From Deuterostichococcus epilithicus (Eukaryota > Chlorophyta > Trebouxiophyceae > Prasiolales > Stichococcaceae), in NCBI GenBank assembly GCA_033439295.1, contig JAVTLE010000004.1, positions 1,116,012 through 1,180,011 on the forward strand: DNA of 64,000 nt, given 5' to 3'. Under the pieces are notes generated by a model that was not told the DNA's origin, ran no database searches, and was given only the letters and a program-made list of their open reading frames with translations. Below are positions 43,279 through 54,800 of this stretch, one piece after another (position 1 is the first letter of the stretch; each line of letters starts with the position of its first letter). Made by a program: the position numbers and the translations under genes.

Positions 43279-46200
43279 TTAGCGTTGCCCCTCCGCTGGC
43301 TCACCTCCATCGCTGCTGCTGCTTTGCTGCTGCCCGTCGGCTGGCGCCTCTTGGCCGCTGGGGTCGCCGCTGTCGGAGGCAGACTGCTCGCGGTCGGGCT
43401 GCTGCTGCTGTTGACCGTTAGAGCTGTCCTGACTCAACTGCCCCTCCGCCGAGCTGTCTGCAATAGGCTGCTGCTGCTGCGGCTGCTGGGCCGCCTCCTG
43501 CTGCTGGGTTTCCTCAGGCCCGCTCTGGCCGCCGCCCGCTGCTGCCTGAGCTGCCGCCTTCGCCTCTGCCTCGGCCTGCTCAGGAGGAGGTGCACAGAAT
43601 CAGCCTGAAACTGTGGCAGCAGCAGCAGCAGCAGCAACCTTGAGCCGGGTTTCGCTGAGGTCTAGCATGGTCAATTGTGCAGCAGCCTACACTGTGCAAT
43701 GGCCTGGCGCCCTAGAACCTTAGAAACCCTCCAGTCTGCGTCGGAGCAGGCTGCTTTCTGTCCATCCAAACGAGACGTCTTCGCTGTTTGCTGCCACATT
43801 CCGATGATAAAGAATCACGGACCACACCTGGCGGCGCAGATTCCGCTCCCGCTTCTCCCTCAGCTCGTCAATGTGACTGAACCACCGCACAGCGGATTCA
43901 TGGAGGTTGGTCACCAGGAACGAGTCCACCTTGAACTGCGGGCAGGAAACAGAAGTTCGTTGCTGGTGTTTGCTGAACTGGTCAAATCGGGACTGAGTAC
44001 ACCGACAAGCAGGTGCAGAGCACTCTGTGCCTGGCCTCTGTGAGAGATATTGATAGCCTCTCGTTCGACTGCTGAAAGCCTGTTGCAGCTGCAGGATAGG
44101 GACAGAGTCGCTCACCTTGTGCTCGCCGCTGCTGGTGCCGTCTGTGTTGCGGATGGAGATGAGGCACTCCTCATCTTGCCCCACTGCATGCAACCAGGCC
44201 CAGAACTTTTCGTCAGCTGCACGACGATTGCGCAATGCTTTGAAGTCGACTTCTTTACTACAGCCACAGACCTCCGCCAGGCACATGGCCAGATGGCCGC
44301 AGGCAACGAGCATCGTGCTTCGCCAGCACAGGGCAGCCACATATTTGGCAAGACCATATCTGACATTGAATCAGGGGCAACAGCGCCAGCAGAAACCCTC
44401 GCACCGCTGGCGTATTGCCACTCGGACTGAGAGGTGCGGCTGTCCCACTGGCCGTCCATGAGCAGCGGCTCGCATGCGCAGCCGGAGACGCATGTCATCT
44501 CTGCAATGCCCATGTGCTCGTAGGACTTGAGGATGCCGACCCCGATGAGCACCAGGGAGTTGCCGCGGTATGTCCGGGTGTTGGCCTGCAGGCGCCAGGC
44601 CCGGGGTTTGGGCTAGCAGTCAGACCAAGGTACAGGCATGGACACAGGCAATGTGTCGTGAGGTCGTGGACGCTGTCTCATGCCTGCCCCCTGGTGCTGG
44701 CACCCCCATCCAGGCGGCCTGATGCGCAGGGTGTCCCAGGTGTCGACACTCAGACAAGCACTAGACACATGGCGAACTGCACCTTTATCAGGAGCTTGTC
44801 CCCGGAGTGCCAGCTGACGTAGCCCCACTTGTCGCGCCCGTTCTTGCCCTCGTTCACCCACTCGAAGCCCTGCAGCATGCCGCCTGGTTTGCGTGTGTCA
44901 TAACCTTAGAGAAATGCAACAACACAGAACTCCTCGAAGCACCACACGTGCACTCAGCCCGATATGACCATCAGTCTGTTAGCATGGCCCCCTCGGTGTT
45001 GTGGCAATGCCGGCAGATGGAGCGGCGCTCGATGCGCACCTCAGCGCTGACGACAGCGGCCTGAAGCTCCTGGTTCCGCATGCACGTCGACTTGCCTTCG
45101 TAGTTGCCTGCAGACACATCCAAGCTTGTACTTGACACCCCAAACATGACATGCGTTGCATCCAAGCTCTCAATTTGTTCCACTGACTCCTGAGATTGAC
45201 TCTAGCATGTCGTCCCTCAACCTGGGAGAGTGGACTGCGCACCCTCGAACATGGGCTCCGGCACCGCAGACACCTGACCCGGCTGAGCCGGCTCTGCCGA
45301 CACATCGAGGCCCTGGAGAATGAGCGCCGCCGCCTCGTTGCGCAGGAAGCCGATGACCATGTCGGAGAAGTACCTGCGCGCAGCGGGTCGCCAGGGAGCG
45401 ACACCATGTCAGCAGGCGGAATCGCAGCAGCTGAGCCTGTCGCCCGCTGGGCCTTTGTGTGAAGCTTCGCCGGCTGCAATGTGTGGATCCCGAAGAAGCC
45501 GTTGGAGATTCAAGCTCGGGATGCATCTTCGACCCTGCCCATTTTCGAGGCTCCAGACATGCAGGGCCTCTGAAGCATGTAGGGAGTTGCCTGTGGCCGT
45601 TGTAGCCGTTGGGGTGGCCCTTGTCGAAGTACAGGTCGTCGAAGGTGAAGCCGGTCACATTCTGCGCAATGAGGTCGTGCACCGCGTCGCGCCACGACAG
45701 CGACGGCACCCCATAGTACTTGCCGAAGATGTCCAGCTGGTCCTCCGGGCTCACCCAGAAGGTCTGCAGATTGTGCCACAAGTGGCTGGCGAGGTGGCTT
45801 CGAAACAAGAATATAAAGTTGCCCACATGGCTGGAAGGTGCAGAGTGGCATTGGAGCCTGGCATGCACAATGCGCATGGCATGCATGTAGCTTGGGGGTT
45901 GGCGTGCGCCACAAGCATCAGGGCTTGTCCCTATGCGAAAATTTTGCTGTTGTTCATCTTTACAGACGATGTCGAGGCCAGACACTACAGCAGTTGACCT
46001 GCGTGGCGGGCGACCACCAGTGCAGGATGACGATCGCCGGCGCATTCTGGTAGTTGAGCAGCTTCCGCAGCAGCACCTCAAAACCCCGCCTGTAGTCAGA
46101 TAATGAACGCCTCTGCTTCCAAGCTGACGAGTCCTACGCACACGTTGCATTGCCTTGCTACATGCATGCATGCAAGCGGCATGGAACTGGTCCACCATGG

Positions 46201-47874
46201 CGCACCTGCCGTCCGTGGTGACCTCGCACGACTTCTGGCCATCGTTCATGGTGAACTGCGAACCAACAGGTGGCGTGTCAGTCGTACCACGTCAGCACGC
46301 GCCAGGACCTCGCTTGCACCTGCCCACTTGCACGTTGCTGTGTTCCACGGTGTTCTGACTGTGATCTGTGTTCACATGCAGACTACAGAAGCGCCAGTCG
46401 CACATGATTGGAAGTTGAAGTCCGCTGTGATCTGTGTTTCAGGCAGATAACAGAAGCGCTAGTTGCACAAGATTGGGGACTTCACCTCCACGAACACCAA
46501 ATCCGTGTACGGCGGTGCGTAGTCGTGGATGCACTGGCTCATGTAGGACGAGGGCGCTGCCGCCAGCGCCCCATTGTGGAACGTGTGGTTGCTGTTGGGA
46601 AACGTCGTTCGGATCCAGTAGAACAGCCGTTCCCGGTATGACAGGTTCTCTGTCTTGGCGCCCACGCCGGCTGCAGGCGAGGCCGCTCGTTGAGTACAAG
46701 GCAGCACATCATTGCCTCCCTGGTATCATGATCAAAACGCGCCGTCCCATCTCGCAGGCACCGTCATCCACATCTGGAAAGTCGCTGCATGCATCGTGAC
46801 GCTGCCGCCAAGTGTGGCGACGCTGACTGTGCCGCCACATCTGAACTTGTGCAGCGCAGGTTGCAGACAGCCAACCCAATGCAATCTGCATGCACACCTG
46901 TGACGCTGCCGCCGACAGTGGCGACTGTGATTGCATCGCCGCGAATGAGCTTGTGCATCGCCCGGTGCAGGCGTTCTGGGTTGCCGCCATAGCTGACCGC
47001 GCGCCGCAGCCGCTCTTCTGGCAGCCCCATGTCGTGCCGAAACAGCTGATCCAGCAGCTGCCGCTGCGCCAGCACCTGCAGTGTCCAGAAAAGGCATGGG
47101 AAGGGTCATGCTCGGATGTTGTACCAGTGTATTATCTGCTGCTGCGGATGTGCCAGCACCTGCAGCCAATCGTCCAAGCAGCGTATGCATGGCTGCTACT
47201 TGGATGTCAGGGCAGTGCAGCATCAGCATGAAGCAACTCCTCATGAGAGCGCATAGAGCTTTTCACGGTCACATCATTAGAGTTGCAGCGCCGCCATCGC
47301 AGCTGGGCCGACAAGGCGTCTGCATGCATGTGCCGGAGATCTCACGCTGCTGCGGGAGGCGTACGTCGGCACCCGGCCGACCGCGCCGGGCACCAAACCG
47401 TTTAGCACGAAGGACTCCTGGTCCTCGAGGCCTGCTTCCTCGCCGCGCAGCTGCGCAACCGGGCCAAGGGCCGCCCTCGCCGATGCGGGCTCGCCGTTGA
47501 AGTCCCAGTCTTCGTCCGTTGCAGAGTGCACCTCGTCGTCGTCCAGGCGGTGGCGCACACACGCCGCCGGGTCGCGCTGGCAGCTGCGCAGCAGCTTGAC
47601 GGGCGCCTGCACGGAGCATTCTGTTCCGATGGGTGGTCCATTCGCCCTGATGCATGCATGAAGCACTTCTGTCATGGAGCTTTAACAGCATCACAAAACG
47701 GGTACCCTTCGCTCTAGGCTTGAGCAGCAGCGGTCAATTGGCGATGCGGGGGTGCAACAGGATGCGCACCCAGCGCACGGCGCTTCGCTGTGATGTTGGC
47801 CAGTATGCGGCGTAAAGCAGCACGACCACCACCGCCACCAGCGCGCCAGCGGCGACGTAGGACCGCCGTCCCAT
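43279..47874 (-). CDS. Signal-anchored SGNH/GDSL hydrolase-like protein
   Basis: Predicted type II membrane or secreted protein with an SGNH-hydrolase-type domain. Exon 1 (47874-47779) encodes MGRRSY followed by about 20 hydrophobic residues, a signal anchor. Downstream: acidic linker (about 47361-47650); LLDQLFRHDMGLPEERLRRA leading to VATVGGSV, block I with the nucleophile Ser (about 46905-47075); ENLSYRERLFYWI and FHNGALAA (about 46490-46690); then VFVE joined to FTMNDG, a block-III-like Asn (about 46210-46260); LLRKLLNYQNAPAIVILH (about 46000-46090); YYGVPSLSWRDAVHDLI and the DKGHPNGYNGHR catalytic D-x-x-H region (about 45600-45775). C-terminal pieces include GFEWVNEGKNGRDKWGY, SYEHMGIAEMTCVSGCACEP (Cys-rich, about 44400-44590), SSGEHK, and a final Q/S-rich tail ending at TAA 43279-43281. 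The order matches green-lineage proteins with an SGNH domain plus Cys-rich beta domain. The substrate is unknown; a glycan or its esters would be a guess. The exon 1/2 junction is uncertain. Confidence 0.78.
46358..46482. repeat. Tandem duplication in SGNH-gene intron, unit about 65-69 bp
   Basis: Two copies (about 46358-46412 and 46427-46482) sharing TGATCTGTGTT, ACAGAAGCGC and GCACA.GATTGG blocks. They are wholly intronic, showing that the duplication process is not limited to exon edges. Confidence 0.8.
46797..46866 (-). repeat. Ghost copy of SGNH exon 3 end plus donor
   Basis: Copy of 46901-46970 (GDAITVATVGGSV and donor) at 104 bp offset; it duplicates the catalytic GGS block in degenerate form. 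Confidence 0.8.
47133..47170 (-). repeat. Ghost copy of SGNH exon 3 start plus acceptor
   Basis: Copy of 47049-47086 (acceptor CTGCAG and VLAQRQLL) at 84 bp offset, in the upstream intron. Confidence 0.75.
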
Positions 47875-48808
47875 GGCGCTTCCAAAAGGTCGGACCATCC
47901 TTGGTTGGCAGCCTCACAGCATCTGCCTCCGCCGCTGCTGTCTGTGGCGAACGCACTCGAATGCAGGGAGATCGGCCTTTGCACGGCTGCGGTCCTGGTT
48001 CTTGCTGTTCCTGATCACACGACCATTGCACCGCTGGTGAGCATGCGTCTACCGCTGTGCCGACTTTGTCGCCGTAGGGTGATCACACTGCCAGCTGGCC
48101 TAGTCGGCCGCGCAAGGCGAGGCTGCGAGACACGTTGAACGCGATAATCGCGATCAGGCTTGCTAGCTTAAACTTTTCCAGGCTCGCATACGCAAGCGAC
48201 GTCCAATCTGACTGTGACTCGTTCCGGAAGTCGGGAAAAATGTCTGAAAACTGTCCGCGATATGGAGCCCTCAACTCGCATAGTGTCTGAAGCCGACTGT
48301 AGTAGCCTATCCGAAAGCGGCTACCCTCACCGGCAGGTGCATACGTCAAGTTCTCAGGCGTGCAGGATGGCTGTCAAATTTGTCAGTCAGAAGGGCGTTG
48401 GAAGATGTAAAAGCACTGTTAACCTTGCCGTCCCCCTGAAGTTCCTGCACAACATTCAGTGAATGCATGTGCATTGCCGTGCATGGCTCACAGTTTATTG
48501 GTCTGCTGCATCGCCTAAGGGTCAACAGTCCTGCTACATACGCAGCTGCAGCTGCAGGACGTCCGCGTTCGTTGCACTTGCCGCTGCACTCCCGGCACGT
48601 TCCAGACACACTCGACACACTCCGGCGCGCAGAGGCGTTCGCAGCACCACACACTGCTTGCGAGCGGCGTTGCGACGTGTCTCAGAATATCATTGCCCTG
48701 TCTCCGCAACGTTTGGCGGAAAGGGTGTCTTCCCTTGCGCGGAATCTCTCAGCGATGGCCCAAACGTAGGAGCACCGGCCGAAGGTCGTACGGGCAGAGC
48801 CTCGAGCC
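47875..48808. other. Divergent intergenic region, SGNH gene / BRUTUS gene
   Basis: 934 bp between two outward-facing ATGs. It should include the promoter of the putative iron sensor, but I cannot identify an iron-response element by eye. An 88-codon minus-strand frame at 48083-48349 has no family similarity and is treated as chance. Confidence 0.5.
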
Positions 48809-51800
48809 ATGGCGGCACCGGCTGGCGCTCAACAGGAGACCCTCCTGCCGCAGCAGACCGCCAGCCCGGCAGCCGGGCCTCCAGGCGCCATGCAGCGTCC
48901 GGCGGCGGCGGGCGTGCAGGCGGACGGCGCGCCGGTCAATTTTGTGTACCTCCACGTGCATAACGCCATTCGGAAGGAGCTGGTAACGCTGGAGGCCGGC
49001 GTCAAGGAGCTGTCGCTCGACTCGGACGCTACGCTGGTTGACAAGCTGGCAGCGCTCAAGGAACGATACACCTTCCTGGAGCGAATCTACAAGTACCACA
49101 GCAGCGTCGAGGACGAGGTATTCGGGCACTGGAATCGTTCCGGGCTAGTTGCTTGCTCTTCATCGGCCGTGTACCGCATCTGCACCCCCCGCATGCCATT
49201 GAGCGTAAGTTCGACCATAAGTGCACGGCGCAGGTTGTGTATCCCGCGCTCGAGGCGAAGATAAGGAACGTCACTCTGGCGTACAGCGTCGAGCATGAGG
49301 ACGAGGTGAGGATTTGCACAGCGTACTGCATTGCACAGCGCATCTGGCGGGCATACATAAGCAAGCTTGGCTGGATGCTTCTGGGTTGCATTAGTAGGAG
49401 GCCACTGTGAAAACCCGAAGGGCAGCAAGGACTTAGAAGTCTGACATGCCCCATAACTGACACGAGTTGCACTCCCACGCACAGGAGCGGCTGTTTGAGC
49501 AGCTGTCGCAGTTGCTCAACTCAGCGCTGGCGCAGGCCGGGCAACAGCGGGCGGCCACGGTGCAGCAGCTGGCATGCAAGGTCGAAGAGATTCACACCAC
49601 ACTGCGCAAGCACCTGGCCAAGGAGGAAGAGCAGCTGTTCCCACTGCTGCTGCGCCACTTCAGCCACGCGGAGCAGGTGTGCGGCGGCAGCTGGGCCGAG
49701 CGTGCTTTGGCAGGGAACCCATTGAAGCAGTGACATGTTCGACAGCGATAAGCAGCATCCATGTTACCTCGAACTCATGTGGAAAGTGTATAATATGGCG
49801 GAGCGTGGGCCGCGCTGCGGCGGGGCAGCAACACAACAAGCATGTTGCTGCGCGTCTGCCATCCCCATGAATAATGCACCACACGCAATGATATGTCATT
49901 CACCTGAGTGTGTCGATTGCGGCAGGCGAGCCTGGTGGCGCAGTTCCTGTGCACCATCCCGCTGGCGTCCGTGGAGACAGTGCTGGCATGGCTCAAGCCG
50001 ACGGTGCCGGCAGCCGAGCAGGCGCAGCTGTGCCGTCAGGTGCAGCTCTGCACGAGCCTCAACCTGTTGTCCTCGCTTCTGCTCGGCTTGGCAGTTTCAC
50101 TTGCTCAATACACTGCAAGCGCATGCTGAGCCGGATGACAATGCCTTCTCACCCCTCAACCCAACCAAACCCTGCAGGTCGGGGAGGTGGTGGAGGACCG
50201 GCTGCTTCGGCAGCTGCTGGTGACATGGCTCGCACCAGTGGACATGGCGGTTGCGGCACCGCCTGCGCCGCGCTGTCGAGACAGCAAGGGGCAGCAGCTG
50301 CCGGACCTGGAGGCGCTTCCTGCGTCAAGCGGCCTGCTGCCGCCGCCGCCGGCGAGCCTGCTGCCGTCTCTGACCATACTTCCAGGAATATACAGTGGCA
50401 AGGTGGAGACCTCAGCAGCAGCGGCAGCATCAACAGGGCCTGTGCCGGCGCTCGCGTCCTGCTGCCGCCTCCGCCTGGGCGAGATATCGTGCGACTCTGC
50501 CGAGCCGTGTGCGATCGCCGAGCCGCGCCCCGCGCGCTCTCCCATCGAGGTCAGCTGACTTCGATTTCGTCAACTTGCTCTGAACCACCAACTCGGGTGC
50601 ACTGACGGGCTCACACAGCTCTAACACTGCACCTGTCGGCATCATGCTGGGGCGGGACTCAACGCCTGTCTCAGCTGTCTCAGCCCAGCAAGCAGTCAGG
50701 AAGTTCTAATTGTGCCAAAACTGACCTGCAGCTGAATTGCACCTGCAGGAGATCCTGCACCTGCACGCGGCAATCCGCTCGGCGCTGGAGGCTTTCGCGG
50801 ACGGCGCGCGGGGCCTGGCGGCCGACGGACGTGGCGGGCGCGACCTGGAGGCCCTCGTGGAGCGCCACCGCTTCCTGCGCGCGGTGCGTGCACTCTGCAG
50901 CCCGGCGCGGTCTCCAATGTGCATGTCACCCACTGTCCTTGCCCGTCACCTCACTGGGATGTAGTGGTCACATCCTGCCCCAGCCTCGGGGGCGCAAGGG
51001 GCGGAGCCGCTTCCCGCGTGTGGTGCGTGCGCAAGGAAGTGCAGGTTTTGCAGACCGGCTTGGTCTCATGTACACGTCTCATGCTGCGACCCTCCGGACC
51101 ACGCCGGGCTGTGGCGCCAGCGGGAAGCTTCTCTTGTGTCGAGAGCGCCAGGGCTCCGGGGGTTTCCTTAAGTCGGCAACCTTCAGTCGGCCGGTCGGGA
51201 CGATCGTGGGAGTGCTGGTCTTGCATGCAGGTGTGCTCGTGCCACTCAGCGTCGGAGGAGGAGGTGTTGCTGCCGGCGGCGCGGAGGTTGTGCCCCGATA
51301 AGGAGACTGCGCAGCGCCTCAGCCTCAAGGTGAATTGAACATCCTGTTTCAGACCAGCATCTAGGTGTCAAGCCCCTGCTCTTTGTATGATTGCTCGTAG
51401 CTTGAGCATGGACCTGTGATACTTGACAATGGCTACCGTAGCTCGTGTTGCACGACACACTACCAGGCACATGGGGACTCTGTGCTGCACCACAGGCCTG
51501 CGAGGACGAGCACAGCAGCGAGGCGGCGCACTTTGATAAGCTTGGCCGCCTGCTGAAGGAGGTCAAGGCCTTTGCAAGGTGCCGCCTCCTGTGATCTGCC
51601 CTGTAGTCTGCTACAAGCTCCAGATCAGCCTGGTCATCTCCTCTCAGAACGGTGACAAAACCACATCAAGGCAGGAGTTGCAGGTTTGCTGACGGCTTCG
51701 CTCGCCATCCGCCCCAGAGATTAGGCGAGAAATCAGACACAGCTTTGATCAGCCATCGCAATTGAGGTGACTTGGTTGATGCGGCCCGCTTTCATCCTAC

Positions 51801-54800
51801 AGACCCCATTTCATTGTGGAAACCTGCATCCAGGCGCGGCGCGAAGGAGGTGGCGGAGCTGACGGCGCAGCTGTGCACGGCGGCGGACGCAGTGCGCGGC
51901 TCCATGTGCGCGCACATGCGGCGGGAAGAGGACGCCGTGTTCCCGCTGCTGCAGCGCCACTTATGCGTCGCCGAGCAGCGCGCCATGGTGAGGTTTTCTA
52001 TAGTATCGCAGTTGGCAGCTCTTTCGAGGCAGAGGCTAAGGGCAGATGTCCTCAACCCCTTGAAACTTCCAGCTGCATGTGCTGCCCTCCCCCCGTCACT
52101 GCACGCGGCCATGGGTTGCTGCGAATGCTGAATCTGCGAAGCTCCCGGCGGTTCCATGGCCGTCCGGCGCTGCGGAGCACAGAGTGGCCTGGACTCAAGT
52201 CGACTATGGGGCGCGTGTGCAGGTGTGGCGCACGCTGCGGGCGATGCCGCTGCGGCTGCTGGAGCGCGTCATGCCCTGGCTGGCTGCCAAGCTGCCAGAG
52301 CCGGACATCGAGGAGATGCTGGCCACGGTGCGCCTGCCTGTGTCATGACTTTTGCTGCCGTTCATCCTGCCCGTGGGTTGTCTTCGGTCCAGCCTTTTAC
52401 GGGCAATGCAGCGCAGTGACGTGCAGGTTCGCCGAGCTACTGCAGCGTGTTCCATCTGGCAGCTGCTGGGCGCTGCTCTGTGCTGCTGGGGCGCTGCCCT
52501 GCATGCCACAGGCGATCGGCCCAGCCTCCACCACTCGTTTGACTGAGCATCACTGCTGGCATCACTGCTCCCACTCATCGACTTCCGCCTCAAAATATGA
52601 ACTCTTGCTCAATCTAGGTGCGCGCGGCGGCGCCGGCGGCAGACGCGGCGCTGGTGGAGCTCCTGGAGCTGTGGGCGGCCCGTGGTCGAGGCCATGCCCG
52701 CGACTCCCCAGAGCCGGTAGTTTACATTGCGGTTCATCAGACAACTTTATGTATTGCACTGGGGCGTATTGCAAGATTCCTTGGCCTCGCTCAGTGTTGC
52801 GTGCGACAATTGACTGCTGAGGGTTTGGGGCTCAGTTGAAGCTGCAGACATCCTCTGCGTCCTTCACAATCGTTTTGCTTTGTTTGCAGGACGACCCGAA
52901 GCTGTACGAGAACCACACGTGCGGGCCGCCGCGCACGCCGACAGCCAGCGACAGTGAGCCGCCCGCCAAGCGCGCCCGCACCGCCCCCTTCGATGAGGAC
53001 GACTCCATTGCGGTGCGCCATGCACCACTCCGCCTTGGAGCCTTGGTGTTGTCGCTGTGTTGCAGGAGACCGACTGGGATTCTTCCGCATTGCCCGGCCA
53101 CCTCCGGCTCACTTGCCTGGTGCGGGGCCGGGTCCCTGATCGTCACACCATGTCCTCTCGCCTGTCTCCAACAGGAGCGGGCGACGAGCCAGGGCCTGGC
53201 GGCCAACTACCCCGTGCTGTCCGGCAGCAACCCCATCGACCACATTTTCCAGTTTCACAAGGCGCTGCGGCGCGACCTGGCACGGCTAGAGGCCGACGCC
53301 GCCCGCTTTTCGGCGGCGGCGGCTGCCTCGGAGGCCGCCCCTGGCAGTGCCACCTACGCTAAGGTGCGCGCATGCAGTCAATCAGGGCGGGCTCCTGCGC
53401 AATCGACGCTTCATCTGGGAACCGAGCAGGTTCTGCATTCCGTCGCCCACAGGGAGACCTTACGTGCCAAACATCTGGGGGTCTTACAATGTACTGCGCA
53501 CACCAACGATGCGCACACCGTGGCTCGAGTCGCCAGCGTCTACGGCTGTGCCAGACTTTGCTTTGGGCAGTCTAAGCTGGCAGTGGGTAACCGCCACGAT
53601 GCAGCTGCCAGGGCCATCCCCGCGTGCAGACCACTGCAAATTTAGCCTGCAGTCAGCTGGTCTTCCCGTTCTGTCGACTGCTGGCCGAGCCTTTCAGCGC
53701 GCCGCTACCTGTCTGTAGATGATTCAGCAGCTGGAGGGGCGGTTCCAGTTCATGTGGGGCCTGTATCGCGCGCACTCGCTTTCCGAGGACGAAATCGTCT
53801 TCCCTGCCCTGGAGGTGATCCCACTGCCCACAAGTTGTGCTTTCGCTGTCGCATGCTCTGTCTGCCTGTGGTGCCTGATCTTCGGTTCACAGCACGGCTT
53901 GCGCAATTATGCCCGCAGCCCGCACCTGGGGCATTCCAAGGCGCTCTACGTGCCCGACTTGCGTGCAACACCTCGCAGGCGAAGGAGGCGCTTGCCAACG
54001 TGAGCCATGCGTACACGCTGGACCACCAGCAGGAGGAGCAGCTGCTGGCGCAAACGCACAAGGTGGGTGTCTCAATGAGAGGTTGGGTAAGAGTTGGTTT
54101 GCACGTCGGCCTCGAGTCAACCGCGGTGCCGCACTAGCTGCCTGTGGCATATGTCTGCGTGCTTCGCGGCAGCATTGCGCTGCGTCTGTCACTGCACGGC
54201 GGGGAGCTTGGCGGAGCTGCAGTGCTGCTCGGTATGTTTTGTTACCTCTGTCAGGGACGGGCAACCCCAGCCGATCAAGACAAGACAAGAGTTTGAGTGT
54301 CATGTGCGAGGCTGGTTTTAATCCTTTGGGACTGCACAGGTAATTGTGGCGCTGAAGGAAGCTGGCGACCCGGCGCAGCTGCGGCAGCTGGCGGGACAGC
54401 TGCACCGCATGTCAGCGGCGCTGCGCGCCACCCTGGAGCAGCATGTGCAGGTGTGTCTCGCTTGCACGGTGTCGGCACAGACATGCGGCCACTGTCCGGT
54501 CTCTGCTTGTCCCGTACTCACCTCTCGCCTGCGACGCATTCCAGACGCTCCTGTCCTCCCCAGCGAGACCTCATCGGTCGTTGCTCTGCCGGACCTGCCA
54601 TCTTGCATGCGCAACAGTCACCATTCATTCGCTCAGTAAGGCGAACATCGTCATGCGACCATCGTCATCAACATGTAATTATTCCTACCCCGCAGGCGGA
54701 GGAGCGGGAGCTGTGGCCGCTGTTTGCGGAGAACTTCACGGTGGAGGAGCAGGAGCGACTGGTGGGCGTCATCATCGGCCGCACCGGCGCCGAGGTCATG

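Noticed and set aside
48083-48349. 88-codon minus-strand frame as a small membrane protein gene
   Set aside because: One hydrophobic stretch but no recognisable family or splice-supported extension; it lies in a promoter region.
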